Positions 11,893-26,580 of a DNA stretch of 64,000 bases are shown here, one piece after another. A program made the translations under genes and the position numbers. Origin of the DNA: Sipunculus nudus (lineage: Eukaryota; Annelida; Sipuncula; Golfingiida; Sipunculidae); the NCBI GenBank assembly GCA_026874595.1, contig CM049310.1:18576058-18640057 (forward strand), written 5' to 3'. The notes under the pieces are model-generated. The model was not told the origin of the DNA, searched no databases, and was given only the letters and a program-made list of their open reading frames with translations. Numbering within the stretch: the first letter of the stretch is position 1; each line of letters begins with the position of its first letter.

Positions 11893-11994
11893 GCTAAAGA
11901 AGTCTTAGAAGTGACTCACGATAGTCATCATCAACTTCTTCATCAGCTTAACATGTTCTTATCTCAGGTGAGGGAGGAAAAAAGACAAAGTTAG
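11893..11994 (+). CDS. SMYD3: SMYD3-like methyltransferase, terminal exon and stop
   Basis: Acceptor tttatttaacag|GC. It encodes AKEVLEVTHDSHHQLLHQL then NMFLSQVREEKRQS and a TAG stop at 11992-11994. The ...A..I..VTHG..H.L...L... pattern is the last helix pair of SMYD3, and the protein ends within a few residues of where the family normally ends. A donor-like CAG|GTGAGG at 11967/11968 could allow an alternative extension, but reading through to TAG gives a normal family length, so it is taken as the terminal exon. Confidence 0.8.
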   Translation, partial: AKEVLEVTHDSHHQLLHQLNMFLSQVREEKRQS

Positions 11995-13865
11995 GTCAAA
12001 TGACACGAGTTGCCATGACAACAACTGGTCTCCAAGCATCATACTCCATGGTGATAGCGGGATGGTACAAGACCATGTCAGCAGTCCTGCACCCGGGTTT
12101 AACAGTTGGCACTGCCAACATTGGACTTACGCCAAGCACAGTTATGGTCTTGCTGTTTTTACCCTTCAGTAGACTGACTGTATTGTCACAACTTTGTTGC
12201 AACATATGTTGCTTCATATGAATTTGTAAGTTTTTATATTTTAAACTAGTGCTGTCAAAACAACAGCTGGCTCAGTATGTATGAACCTTATGTCAACCTG
12301 GTCAGTGTACTAAATATATTCTGGAAAGTCAAATGTGCAATTTGAGCTCATTCTGTCTACTTCTAATTCAAACTACTGGGCATCTTGAAAAAATATGGTA
12401 TTACTTTAAATAAAGATTTCTTCAGGAATTCAGTTGGACTTCTTCAGGAATTCAGTTGGATAACTTGGATTTTGTGCTTCTGTGCAAATGCATTAACTGG
12501 ATAAATCCATTATTTTTTTTAAATTTGCAAATAATGGTCATAAGAAGTACTTGAGACTTATGAAAAATGTATATTCACCATTTTGTTTATTCTAGTAATT
12601 GGATTGCTAGAAACTAAAGAAACTGCTTCAAATTATATATTTATCACAAGTTTGAAAAATTCTAAAATTTTTGTAGATTTTTTAGGAATTAGTACATAAA
12701 GTTCATATTTATTAGTTCAAGACTTTTAAGATTTTTAAAGAGATTTGGGCCCTGTCATAGTCCATGTTTACAAATATATTTTGTCATATTCTAGTGGCTT
12801 AATTTTAATTATTAAAGTCTGTGTAAAATCTTATGATAAAAGCAATATTTTACCACATTCCAAATTACACAAAGGTTAAATGGAATAGTTCCAGTTCTCT
12901 ATACCTTGTTGGACTGTCATATTTCGAAGCAAACACAGCAAAGATAAAAACAAAAGCCTTTTACAGGACAATATAATTTTATTCTGTGCAACATAAAATC
13001 TCACAAAACAAGTCACAATTTTGTCTTTTGTTTGCTCATTCTGGAAGAATAATAGATGTACTGAAGATAACTGCATGGGTTAAGTCCTACTATAAACTAT
13101 GCAACTAAACAGTCATGCGGCACTTCAAGCTTGCATGCATAGTAAGTAAGTAATACACGGCCAATGTGGGGTTAAATATAACATTCATACCCAAGGCCTC
13201 ATTGGGACAAAATCTGAGGATAAAACAAAAAAAAATGCCCGAGAGGCCTGGGATGTCTAGTCCCTTTCATAAATAAATAATCAGGGAAATATGTTAAATA
13301 GAATTATAAATAAACCCAGAAACATCCAATACATCTGTACCACCAACAGGGACAAAAATAAACTATGATCAAGCAGCCCACCACCACTGGAAAACCAAGT
13401 CCATGAGGAGACCATTTGAGTTTCTATCTCAGGGAAACTTAATAAATTGCCTCACTATTAAAATTAATGAATGACATAGCTAGCAGCTAATGCACATACT
13501 GCCATGCTTGTGCAGACAAGCCAACATTAAAAGGTGGACATTAACAGCATAATGATGGATGCTCAGGAATCATGATATGTTAATACCAAGTTGGACATCT
13601 TCATTGCATGATTATTATAAAACACAACTTGGTATCATGGACTTGCATTCTGACCTTTCCGTATTTGTTGACAGTACTCCTCAGAACAATACACATTTTC
13701 AAAATAGATTCTATAGCTACCTTCACTGACTATATCCGCACACATTTTGTCAATATTAATCACAATCATATACATCTATGTACAAAAATACAAGCTTAAT
13801 AAATTTTTAGTTGCCTAAAATAACTATTAGCATGAGAATAAAGGTAAGACCATTTACATCTAATG

Positions 13866-13868
<3 letters not shown>
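11995..13868. other. 3' flank of SMYD3-like gene, no further gene seen
   Basis: Probably 3' UTR up to about 12430 and then intergenic. The stretch 12000-12221 is open on both strands but matches nothing known and has no splice or domain evidence. The remainder is unique-looking AT-rich DNA. Confidence 0.5.
12409..12414 (+). terminator. Candidate polyadenylation signal of the SMYD3-like gene
   Basis: AATAAA hexamer about 415 bp after the stop codon, the first good one on the plus strand. It is followed immediately by a 21 bp unit repeated twice (about 12418-12459, TTCTTCAGGAATTCAGTTGG). The hexamer is common by chance in AT-rich DNA, so this is only a candidate. Confidence 0.35.

Positions 13869-13916
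<48 letters not shown>
13869..13916. repeat. (TA)n microsatellite split by a transposon
   Basis: A 48 bp run of alternating A and T. It continues as tatatatata after 16304, so the TIR element at 13917-16304 is inserted within it. Confidence 0.9.
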
Positions 13917-13918
<2 letters not shown>

Positions 13919-16304
13919 GTATTTCCTTGAACAGACGCCGGACCTTAAATAGTCGCCTGCCTTATTTAGTCGCCGGGGCAAAACAATGTCCCAGAAAAAT
14001 AAACGCCGGCCTTAAATAGACGCCGGTCTTGTTCACAGGCCTTGTGTCAGAGTAGTTTCTATGTTTGCCACCAGATGTCTTTTCCCTTCATTATAATTGG
14101 TGTATTTACCGGTCAAAATGACGATAGATTGTTGTATGAATTTCGGTTTGTGTTGTATGGATAATATGTTTCATTCCTCTTACTCTATAAATCATTCTTT
14201 TATCTTACGTGAATGCTTGTTTCCATGAGGGACACCATATATTCCCGATTCGTTCAATAAGCGATACACAAATACGTCAGCAGTGAGAAGGCTAATACTA
14301 TCACTGCTATCAAGCAATAGTAATTGGTACCGCTTGAAACAAGCAATAAAACTTGGTACGGTGAAAGTCTATACCTCACGGATGGTTGAACAGAACTGTT
14401 CAAATACGTTTTGGCACACATTTCTTCTGTAGCATGCAGGCGCCAAATGATGGTGTCGAGCGGTACAATTTGTAGCTACTGTCAAGCCAAATTAAACTCC
14501 TTGCTTTCATTTTTAGCGCTTTTAAATGGGTCCCCACTGTTACCAAAGCCACGCTTCTGAGATAATTTTTAAAGTTTATAATAGCATGTACTCTTGTCCA
14601 CAACTATATATTCAGTAATATTCCCGGCAGTAAATGTCACATACCAGGTCGGAAACGCTTGAATACGCTGTGTCAAGCTGTATCAGATAAAAAACGGGAG
14701 AAAAGTGTCATGAAATTGACCTACGCTTTGCCTTGTTATGGGTTCATAACTGAAATGAGATTTCAGTTATGGGGATCCTCTTATGGAAAAGCGTAGCAGG
14801 GGTATATTGGGATATTTGCAAAATAAACAGAGAAAATGGAGGCAATTTAGCAAATTTCTTACCAATAATGGCTAATAAACTGTTCTGGAGTAAAAATAAA
14901 TTATGTAGAAGTGCCCTGATAAGGAAATTGTTAAGATTTCAACTCCTGTGGTTTTTTTTAGCCTGCCATGCGGTCATGTTTATCTTTTGTCACATGACCC
15001 TGTCCTTGACCTTATTGATATGAGAAAAGGTGTCCTCTGATTATTGTTCCAAATAAATTATAGTAAATATTGTTTCCATTACTTCCATAGCCAAATTTGT
15101 TAAAACCTTAAATGATATAGCCATAAACTTATAAAGGACTTATTGAAGCCATATATTATCATTTACTCATAAGTATTATTCATGAAATAAGATTTTTTAA
15201 ATAGATTTATTAGCAATAAATTACTCTGGTACACCAGAGGTCAGGTCACAGGTCAGGTCATGGGTGACCAGAGTTCATGCCTCAGCAACATGGCTGTGTC
15301 AGTGATGGTCTTCTGCTCTTCTGTTCATGATAAAATGCTGTTATATCATATATAACATAAACAGGAGACTCCACATGTATGGAAACTGATATATAAAGGA
15401 TATATAGGTAGAGTGAACATAGTTTAAGCTGCATCTTATTCTTAATTACTCTTTTATTCTTTCCTTCTGATACATCAGAAGGACCGCTACGATATTTCGT
15501 AAGAACATACTCAAGGCTGAGTATGGAGCCCGGGTCACCTGGTGTGTAATTCTCAGCCCTGCACCAAGGCAACGCTTTGCCGTTATAAAGAACAAGCCCC
15601 CTGTATTTTGATGGAATCAATATTACAAGTTATACGCGGTGAACAGTTAATGGAATTGCCACCCCGTGTTTAGTATATACAAGGCCAGAAACGCTTGATT
15701 ACGCTGTGTCGAGCTGAATCAGTTAAATATTTAACGAGAGGAAAGTGTCATGAAAATGAATTACGCTGTGCCGTTATAAGCTGATAAGTACCAAACCCCC
15801 GTATTTCGATGGAACAAATGCTACCAGTTGTACGTTGAGAACAGTAAATGGAAGAGCCACCTCGTATTCAGAGCGTAAAAATGTAATCAAGTTCACGCGG
15901 TGTAAAATAAATGGAACAGCCACATAAAACACCTGGATACATGATTTCGAGGGGCCCGCGCGGACAGATTTTTGTGTACAACTGCAATCTCTCGCTGTGA
16001 TTCTGCGTTAATTCCAATTATGGTGCGTGATTGTGGAGATTGCGCGTGTCCCATATACCTATGGCATCTAAGGAAATTTCGTAAACACAATCCGTGTACC
16101 GGCGATGTTTTCAAATGTGTCAGTGATTAGTGACCGGCGGGTCCATTGTTTCGACGTGTTCTATTTTTAGTTTGTCTGACGAGCCTGATGACGTATTTTT
16201 TTAATAAACGCCGGCCTTAAATAGAAGCCGGCCTTGTTTAGACGCCGGGTCAAAGCAGTGTCTGAAAAAAATAAACGCCTGGGCGTCTGTTCAAGGAAAT
16301 ACGG
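13917..16304. mobile_element. TIR DNA transposon, TA target (mariner/pogo-like), non-autonomous
   Basis: Begins CCGTATTTCCTTGAACAG and ends with its exact inverted complement; the perfect terminal inverted repeat is 23 bp (13917-13939 and 16282-16304). It is flanked by TA on both sides. Subterminal CGCCGGCCTTAAATAGACGC-type blocks occur inverted at both ends. The interior has diverged direct repeats (gaaacgcttg..tacgctgtgtc at about 14652 and 15681). It is richer in G+C and CpG than the flanks, suggesting recent arrival. The TA duplication fits Tc1/mariner-pogo, but no transposase reading frame is present. Confidence 0.8.
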
Positions 16305-16314
16305 TATATATATA

Positions 16315-17961
16315 TAATGATCCAGGCAAGAGTTGAGGCCTATGAGAACTTGTTACATGTTGCAAAACCCCATTATAATATTATAATAATAAAATCCCCT
16401 ATTGTAATACTTATAATATTCAGGGGATGCCAATGTTCCATTTCTCAAAACCCTTGTTAGTAAATGACCATCTGGCAAGTATGGCAGTGAAATCTATTTT
16501 TCACAGGACAAAAATACACCACAGATTACTTTTCTATGAAAAGGGGTCTGAATATTTAGAGCTTAGAATTTTGTAATCATTATGATCTTACATCAATTAT
16601 TGGTTGAACAATCCCCTTGTATTTCAAGAATTAAGGTAAGTACTGATGACCACTGTGAAACTGTTATAAAATTGTTCAAAATTAGTCACTGAAACCAGTG
16701 AATAGCAGCCTTTTCATCCTCACTGCAACCCAAATTAAGTAATTATTACAACAAGGGAAATGAGAAATAACATTTGTTACCCCAGTATTATAATTTATTA
16801 CAAGAGACATTATTAGAAAAGGGAAGGAGTTGTAAATGAGATACCTATGCACTATTTTTTGTTTCTTATGCACAGCACTTTTAATTACTACAGACCTTTC
16901 TGGACATTGCCTTGGTATGAGCTAACTTGTTCATGTGTTTAACTACTACATTGCTTCCGACATGAAATATCTTTGATCTTTATATAATCAAACACAATTA
17001 GGCACATGCATTTCTACTCTTCAGCCATATTTCTTTTATATTTCCTAGTAGTCTGGAGGCCATGACTCTGACATTACTTTTTACTCAATGTTCATGCAAC
17101 ATTCATTGTAGGACTCGTTCCACTTTACCACTGATTTCAATAGCAGTGTTTACCAGGATTGCCATCAGAGAGCTAGCACAGGGCCCAAATTGTTCAGACA
17201 TATGAGAATTCTTTGGGTTTTAAATTTGGTCAGACGTGTTGCCTAGCTCTCATTGATTGGAATACTGTTGGCCTTATGTCAACTCCCTGGGGGCCACACC
17301 CAGTAAACCTAGATACTGAAATCAAGTTTTTAAATGTTCTAGAATGAATGTAGCCTGACCACTGTGTTAAGGAAGTACTACAGGAAGCCATATGATGTGA
17401 GGCAAAGATTTTCAAATCTATATAAACCTCCATGGATAATGACACATTGTCTGTTAAAATGTAATATATGCATGCATGTTTCCTGTTTTAGCCATGCTAG
17501 TAGTAAATAAATATGTAAGAGCTGATTATCCACAGAGAGAGCTCCTTTGTGAACATGCAAAATGATCCCTTTCATCTTTGAAAGGCCAGGCAAAAGTGCT
17601 CAGCTTGTTTCTCAGGCTATGCATATTATAAAGTTAGGTCATATATGCCAATTCACACTGAAGCTATTGGCAAATTAAGGAATTACTTATCAAACTGTTT
17701 CTCTTGAAATCAGTGTCAAGATTTAGCTATTAAACTTCACATTTCATGTAAATACATGTACATGATAAACTTCACAATGAATTCCATTTTAAGCAAAATT
17801 TGTACTTGCTGTTTTTCTTATTATTATAATATTTGCATTATCATTATTCTTAGCCTTATTCTCTACTCTCTAGACTCTAATGTCTGTGTCCAGAGCCTGG
17901 TACTATAATATTTGCATATTTCTAGGGGCCAACTTAGCATAGTTTATAGTTTAACTTATAA
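16315..17961. other. Intergenic DNA, nothing recognised
   Basis: Unique-looking AT-rich sequence between the TIR element and the family 1 element. Short open frames only, none resembling a protein family. Confidence 0.5.
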
Positions 17962-19408
17962 CTAGAATATGGGTAGTCCACAAGCGACTATATGTATCTG
18001 CCAAAATCAGAGTGGAACGGGTGAACTGAGGCATGGATTGAGTGGCGAGGGGAAATAGAGTAAGGTGTGTTGCATATTAGCATGGATGTCTGCAGCCAAA
18101 ATGTGTATGTAGGTGGCGCCACCTACCACAAATCTAGAAAGCTGTCTGTTGTATACATATGCAAACTTTTAGGCAGAAAAGTCAAACAACTACATGTATA
18201 CGAGTGATTTTAGCCCATGGCAGACAAACAGACAGACGCTGTACAAAAATAGTTGCAGGTGGCCCCTCCAGTTTTGTGTATGATAAAAGAGTTATGTGAG
18301 ATCTATACACATGCAAAATTTTTGCCCAATCGGTCAAACGGTTCTCGAGATATGAGCTTGGATGTCTTCAGCGTAAACTAGAATGTAGGTGGCGCCACCT
18401 GTCATAAAATCAAGAGAGCTGTCCAGGATGTATAAACCTGCAAAATTTTAGGCAGTTATGTCAAACCACTACAGAGATATGAGTGATTTTTTCCCATGGC
18501 AGACAAACAGATGGACGCTGTGCAATAAATGGTTGCAGGTGGCCCCTCCAGTTTTGTGTATGATGAAGAGCTATGTGAGATCTATACACATGTAAAATTT
18601 TGGCCCAATCGTTCAAACATTTCCCGAGATATGAGCTTGTATGTCTGCAGCCTAAACTAGAATGTAGGTGGCGCTACCTGTCATACAATCAAGAAAGCTG
18701 TCCAGGATGTGCAAAATTTTAGGCAGATATGTCAAACCACTACATTTATATGAGTGATATTATCCCACGACAGACAAACAGACGGACGCTGTGCAAAAAT
18801 GGTTGCAGGTGGTGCCACCAGTTTTGTGTATGATAAAGAGCTATGTAGATCTATACACATGCAAAAATTTTGGCCCAATCGGTCAAACGGTTCCCGAGAT
18901 ATGAGCTTGGATGTCTGCAGCCTGAATGTGAATGTAGGTGGCCCCAGCTGTCATAAAATCAAGAAAGCTATCCAGGATGTATACACATGCCCAATTTCAG
19001 GTGAATTAGTCAAACCACTGCAGAGATATGAGTGATTTTAACCCAAGGCAGATGAACAGATGTACACTGTGCAAACATGGTTGCTGGTGGCGCCACCATT
19101 TTTTGTGTATGTTATAAAGCTATTCAAGGGCTACATTTGTACAAAAGTTTTTTCCTGATTGGTCAAACTGTTCCCGAGATATGCGGGTTTATGTATGGAA
19201 ACAGACACACAAATAGATGCTGGGCAGAGAGGAAAGGTCAGAGGTCAACACAAATTGGTTAGGCACCAGTTCACATGTGACCCAATAACTGGTGTAAGTT
19301 TTGGAAAAATCTGTCCAGTAGTCTCAGAGGAGTTCTCCGGAAACGAATGCAGTGGCGGAACCTGGTCAAAAACATAGTATCCGCAAAACTTTGTTGTGGC
19401 GGATACAA
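17962..19408 (-). mobile_element. Helentron-like element, family 1, complete copy
   Basis: The 3' end on the minus strand is at 17962-17965 (CTAG) with an imperfect GTAGTC...GACTA hairpin. The 5' end near 19408 carries hairpin GTATCCGC...GCGGATAC (19379-19406), whose inner arm pairs with GTATCTGCC near the 3' end. The interior is a tandem array of ~280 bp units, each with the palindrome GGTGGCGCCACC or a one-base variant and the phrase cgagatatgagcttggatgt. A sister copy is at 60274-61724. Confidence 0.75.
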
Positions 19409-22400
19409 TAATTTCTTAAGAACACTCCATGGAAACCCTGACCAACCATTATGACATGATTATGATTTCATTTTTTTTAACTATTATTTATGTTTGTTGT
19501 TGATAAAAATTTTACATCTTTATTCTGTTTCAACCCAGTTAAAATTTATACTGAAACAATTTCTATTGCAAATGCTTACTTCTACTTATTATGGTTAAAA
19601 ACAAACATACAAATAAGATATCATACACAGGTAAAGCTTGAAAATTTATATATGCATGTTTTTTTAAAATGAATACACTGAAGATCATACAAAAATACAT
19701 GTTGACATGCTAGGAATCATGCCTGTTACAGAGTATCACAAGGTATCTTGTCACAAGGGCAATAAATACCAGAGAAAATACAACACATAGATACCATGAC
19801 AATATCCAAATAAAGTAGTATAAGTAGAAGCATCAGTCTGTGTTAGTATATCAATTTCTGCCTTCTACCATTTCTGACTATGTAAATTAGTATGAGACAG
19901 GCTAACCTGAACATTAATTGCATCAGACTTTGAAAACCAAATGGTTGCATCTGAATTTGCTGCATATATTCTGCAGAGTGGAATTCTGGCCTGCCAGGGG
20001 AAACTTCCTACACACATATCTCCAGTGATTCACTTTAATGGTCAAACGCTATGGTACATGAGAATATCAACAAATCCTGGATTATTTGGGCTAAATGCCA
20101 CTGCTGTTACAATGATATAGTAGTTTCATATATTTCACAATAATATGCTGCTTTGAGAGGGGTTGGGGGTTCTCACAGTCATCTGCTCATACTTTTACTA
20201 AGACTGCATATTTAAAAATTTTAATCATGAATGAATATACACCCATGGGTACTTATTCCATTTAATTCCCATATTTGCATTTTATTTCCAAACAATTTTA
20301 TTATGACAATACTTGCACAATATTGAGTAATTTGTGCAATAGATCTGCTTTGAAACTAGGAATTTTTTCAGTATGGTGCTTTACATTTCTAGGTACTACA
20401 AGTAAAATTATAAAATCAAAATGTTAACAATTGTATTCAAGTCATGTTTCTTAGCTTATGCTATATATATAACTGCACTACTGCTACATGTCCAAGTGTC
20501 TGGATTTGAAAGGGAAATAAACTTCTTCACACTACATTATCTCTTCACAGTCACTGGATTATAACTCACTAAACGACACTATCATTATTTGCATAAATAT
20601 CCTATTGCACATTTGCCTATATCATTAGATCTGTGCCGTCTATTGCTATAAGAACAACAAATACATGAACTGACCACAGCCTTTGGAAATTATGTTAATT
20701 GGGAATTTCAGTATACAAACCCCACCAACTCATTTGATCACTAAAGGTTTTGAAATATAAATATACGCTACAACGTAATTAACTGTAATGCTGCTGGGAA
20801 GTCAGTGACATTCACTTGTTCTTTATCATTTCATTTGAACATCTGCTATTGCTGCTTGTCAAGTTAGGCCACACCAAAAAAAATAAATAAAATTGTTCTA
20901 CAGATTCACCAGGTCCTTGGAAATGTTACTATTTTGTGCTCTTTCCTCAGTTCCAAAAAAATATGAAGTCTGAAAGGGAAGGAAAATGGGCTAAATTTTT
21001 GTATTTTTTCTGAAACTTTAAATTGCCTGCTTGCAACATATTCATTGTCCAGCTGAATTTGTAGAACAATTAATTTTTTTGTGGCCTTAAGATTATTTGC
21101 TCTCAATTATTGTTCAGGTCAATCTTTTGATCACTGATGAATGTATGAAATAGCAACAACAGTAACTAGGCAAGTAACCCTCAAACATTAGTTTTATACA
21201 AAACCACAGAGTAAATGGTGCATAAAATAAAATTAAATGGTATGTGTATGTGGGTGTGCGTGTATTTGGAAAAGATTACTTATAATGCCAGATCTCTATT
21301 GTATTGACTTTTGTTTAATTTTTTTCTGATGCACTTATCACTTGATGACAGGCATTTCCAATAAGATTCTGGATTTAAAATAACCCAGTGCTGAATGCAC
21401 ACAACTGATAATATGTGCTGTCACTCTCCAGAGTTTTCTCATTTTGGGATGGGGGAGTGACAGATAAAATTGTCACATGAAAATTAACAGATAACTTAAA
21501 GAGAAATGTCACAGATGGTCTTCCACACAAAGATTCTGTGAATCTAAACCATGAAGACAGCAGTGCTTCAAACATGTGCACCATGTGGTTTATAAAATTA
21601 TTCTGTCATATGTCACACATGCATATTTTATCTACCCTTTGGTTATTCATATTCTATTCACTTTCTGCTACTAGCCAATTACTGCATCAGTCTTAACAAC
21701 TTGTGGCATTTCTGTGACATACCTTGACCTTTACACCACATGACCTTCTACAGGATATTTTGCCCTTGCTATTATAAAGTGATCTCTATCACAAATACTG
21801 ACCTGCAGCCACCATAAGGTTACAGGGCATTGTTTGACCCTCTTATAATAAACAGAAGTCCTATACCTGATACACTTAACAGATCAGAATTAAGGACAAC
21901 AGCATTTTTGAGATCAGAGAATTGAAATATCACATACTTATACATTAGACCTATTAAGTAATTAAAAAGCACTTCTTTGATTCTTAATGTTCTGGCATTT
22001 ACATAATTCCATGTAATAATTGGATCAAACTTTGCAAATGCATCCCTGATTGACACTAAATAAGATAATATCATATACTGCTTTATCTAATTGCTGTGGC
22101 CTTCATAGGATTTTCATTCATCACACTGCTGTGTGGGGAAAATGAGCCAATGAAGTTATAAACATTATGTGTGATCCTAACTAATATTTTAAGTGCATCA
22201 GATAGGAGGATGCAATCATAAATAAGAGTTACTAGTGCATGATATTTAATCACAAACTGTGTTTCAATAAACCTCTTAAATTTCTTAGGATCATTTGCTA
22301 GTCAGATCAAGCACCCAAATCATTTCAGGGGCACACAATTTAAGCTTGAAAAATTGAGGTGGTAAATACTTCAAGAACAGTATTGTGGATTAATACTGTC

Positions 22401-24050
22401 ATATTACCAATCAAAAGATTCAAGGGATAATAACCCTTAATGTTCTTAAAAAATGGTTTCACAGCTATTCCTATCCCAGAAAATGTTAAACTTTTTGTAG
22501 TAAGTGTCATCACCCCAAAGTAACACTTAAATAAATTACTTTCAACTAGAAATTTGCACTCAGAGAATGCAGACCTCTGCCAAGGCAGCTCATTACCCTC
22601 ATATGTCACTGCCAGAAATGTGGCATTTTTCCTTTTAAAAAAATTCCTGGATCCAGGTGGTGATCTGGATCACTCCCAAAATTTAATCAATCTGTCTTTG
22701 AATCACTGCCGAGCTATCCTGAAAATTTCCTCAAACTTTGTCTATAAATTTTTGAATAATATTGCTAACAGAAAAAAAAAAAATAGCTGGCAAAAAACTT
22801 GACCTCAGCCAAGGGGCAGAAGTATTCAATTCTTAATAATTAATATTTCTAGGAAATTCATTTTATAAACCTTATTGGAAGCTCATGGAGTGATAAAGAA
22901 ATGCCAGAGATTAATGGAAAAAATAAATATGAGCAAAATACTTTCAAATGTACAAGTATGGCACCCTGGATCACAGTTCGATGGTAATACTCTAGATCCC
23001 ATTTTATGAGTTTTATGAGAAAATTCTACAATCTAACAACCTTCTATCAGCACACAAAAGGGGTGATAATCCTGGTACTGGCAGCAGTAGTGCAAAAAGC
23101 AACCCTTCAGGAATTTCTAGGTTTTACCATGTGCCAGTATTATACCACTGACTGCAAATTTTGCATGGTAATATGATGTTTAACATTAGCCCTAAAGTAA
23201 GTTATTGTCACATGACTGGTGACTAATGACAGCTCATCTTACACACAGAGTGGAAAGCTTTGACAGTACACGGTAAAATTCTGCTGCTGAGAATAGATGG
23301 ACAATCCATCTACCTTTAATTTTACCACGAACCTGTCTGAGAGACCAGCAGTCTAATCAGACCCCCTGTTTGTTGAGACCACCCCAGAGTGAACTGAAAG
23401 CATTCACATTTGTAATAACTGACCTGTCTTAATAAGACCACCTATGAATTAATACCATTTTTGGCCATTCCCATGGGTGGGCTTATTACACAGGTATCCC
23501 TGTACATTATGTCAATCAGCCTTCAGCAATAAATTTGTGTGTGGATATTGGAAAGAATGGGTAAAAATGTAAGATATGGACCTATTCTGTTGATTTTATA
23601 CATATGTCAACATGAGGATCTTAAACAGAGGACAACATAACTGATACCACAAATATCACAATGACACTTCATGCGATATTCACCAATAAATATGTTTACC
23701 TAAAATAAAATAACCTAGAAAATTCCCATCACATTATACATATACACATGTAAAACATGAATGAAAGGCTACCATGTTCATTCAATAAAGCATGCCCCTT
23801 AAATACTACTGGTACACAAGATTTCCTATCAACATGTACAAGATAAAGTAAACCCTACTCTATCTGCCCTCTCCTACCTGTCTTGTTACTAGTGTGAAAG
23901 CAGTTCTTTTAAAACTTTTGAAACCAGACTCTCAATGAGTGCCAGAGACCAGGGATTTGATTTCCTTAATTAATGATATGATTGTACAACATAATTATCC
24001 AATAAATTTGAAAAAGTCAGGTATGTCATAATGTTCACCTCAGGCATGCA

Positions 24051-24118
<68 letters not shown>

Positions 24119-26580
24119 CATTCATATCACAGGGCAACACATTAATGGTTTACCACTTGCCCAAGGCAAATTAAAAGTTTATGTAAATGTAAATTGTGGT
24201 CTGTGTCACCTCCTACTTGCCTAACTGTGGATTCAAACAAAACTTTATCTGACTTAGCCATTTCTTTTCTTATAGAAATAAAATCATACTGATAATACCC
24301 TCATCTTACATAACAAGGTATGTTTTATGTTAAATACTACAGAGAAATAGCTGAACAAATTTTAAATACAAGTTTAATGTCTAAAATGCAATTAAACCTG
24401 TAAAATAATCATGAAAAACTGTCATTATTACAGATTTTTGTGGGCAAGTAAAAATTCATGTAGGGCAAGTAAAAGCTACATTTTACTTGTCCCATAGAAC
24501 AAGTGCTCTCAAAAAGTAAATGTTGAGCCCTGTATGATCAAGTTGTTTAGCCTGTGTGTGATATATTTTAGGGCTGTACCTGGTCTCTGTCATCTGTGTA
24601 CCTCTCTTACACCATGACAACAGGCTGGTCTCCAACATAAGCTAGTCATCTGTCTATAAAAACTTAACAAAATCATATATATAAAGGTGGAGATGGTTAA
24701 TTGTCAGGTGCGATGCAACATAATTGACTGTCATGTGACAACACCTGCAACATAACAGACTGACATGTGACATCACCTGCTCTCCTACTATCAATGGGGG
24801 GGGGGGTTGTTTGCAAACTCCTGTGTTCAGCAATTTTCTCAACACATAAATTGATCAAATGTATGTTTTAATCAAATGTACAATTTGAACCTTCTGAGAT
24901 AAAGATTTATATGCATAAACCTTCTTCAGCAAAATAAGAAATCTGTGCAGGTCATCCCTACTCCTTTGTTCCTTCACATGGATCAATCATTATATATATA
25001 GGCCTTTATAAGTTAAATGGCAGTCTGACCTCTCATCATAGTGTCGTTCCTATATCTGTATGAAAAGACCTTAAAAGTTAAAGACTTGTGTATATATGTT
25101 GACTGCCTTTTGTATAGATTAAGGGATAAAACTTGAAATATTATAAACTTTTTACTTGGTGTATGAAACCTTGAGCAACAAATCAATAAGTTTCAGTGAT
25201 ACCACTGTAGTCTACATTCTGTTTTCATTTTCATGAAAGACCTTATCTGTCTGACATTAATACAAGTTTAGGGTTTGTGGAGATATCACATGTCAGTCTA
25301 TTTATGCTGCCCTTAATAAATATACATGTTAAATTACTCAAATGCCTATCTCTACCTAAGTATTTAACTGATACTATAATATTATATGCAGCTTTCAGGC
25401 TTGCATCATCCCATGCCATATCAACTAGTACTTCCCATATGACCATAAGTAGTCTGTGGCACATCAAACGATCAGATCAATAAAATACAATACACAACAG
25501 CAGACCATGTATAATCCGTTGGGCTGTGTTTCCCTTGTTACACAAGAGGTCCACATGCATATGTAATATCCATAGTGTACAATCCATCAAATCTGTATAA
25601 GTACGTAAGATTTTCTTACTAACAACCTTTGTGTGCTGCTTTTAATACTACAATGGCATTAGTCAAAAGAGATTTGCAAAAGCATTCATTGCACCTGGTG
25701 ACCTGCCCTGGGGCTTTGTCATCTGCAAATCACCTGAATCATTTTCTGATTTGTTCTATTTTGGTGGATGTGCCTGCAGAGTGCATATGTACATGCACTT
25801 TGAAATGGTTCATAAGATGTACCGTAATTTTTGCGCACTTCAGACTACAGATGCTGACCAGATATATGTAAAAAAAAGATTTACCTGCATAATAAATTTG
25901 AAGGAAGTATGATGTGGTCATGTCAGCTCCTTAAAACAATTAGTTGATTTGGTATGGGATGCCTGATCTTGGAATATCTATGACAGGGATGATGCTGTTG
26001 CCATGGTGTAACATGCTGTGGTATCTATGCCACGATCATATAGCTACCTGGCAACCTGTGCAAATTCATGGTAACCTGTGTATACGAATTAGTATACTAA
26101 AAATATACATTTTTATCTTAAAAACAAGAATAAAATTCATATATCAGATGATTAGATACACTATCAGACTATAAAAAGACATAGAGACAACTTGTGAGCA
26201 CAGTTTCGATCAAAATCTAGCAGTTTCTGAAACCACTTGGCATGTGCAGTGGTAATGAAGCAAGCAACATTCTACACTTTGGTTAATGAAATTATATACT
26301 GCATGAGAACCAATATACCCTTAAGCATGTACATAAAGTTACACATGTACACAAAATATGAAGCAAGGGCAGTAACTTTACATTAAGCAGATCACTTAGT
26401 GAAAAAATAATTGACAAGAGAAAAATGAAGTACTGAACACCCAGGCTAGTTTCAATATTATAGCAGTCATTTTATGTTAGTATGTTTTTAACTCCATTTT
26501 CAAAAACTTCTTTCATCTGAAATCACTTTTGATGAAGCCCTGATTGTTGCTAAAAAATTTGTAAGAAATGAAATGTCTCA
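19409..26580. other. Intergenic region between the convergent genes, including possible Argonaute 3' UTR
   Basis: Seven kilobases with no recognisable gene on either strand. The part just below 26698 is probably the 3' UTR of the distal Argonaute end; ATTAAA on the minus strand at 25638-25643 is one possible weak polyadenylation signal. A (TA)n tract lies at 24053-24115. The short open frames have no supporting homology. Confidence 0.45.
24053..24115. repeat. (TA)n microsatellite
   Basis: About 63 bp of uninterrupted alternating T and A in the intergenic region, without an insertion, unlike the tract at 13869. Confidence 0.95.

Noticed and set aside
12000-12221. Region open on both strands just after the SMYD3 stop
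   Set aside because: No homology or domain; consistent with 3' UTR sequence that happens to lack stops.
15282-15620. 112-codon minus-strand frame in the TA-target element as a transposase fragment
   Set aside because: No DDE/D or helix-turn-helix pattern, and no similarity to mariner or pogo proteins that I can see.
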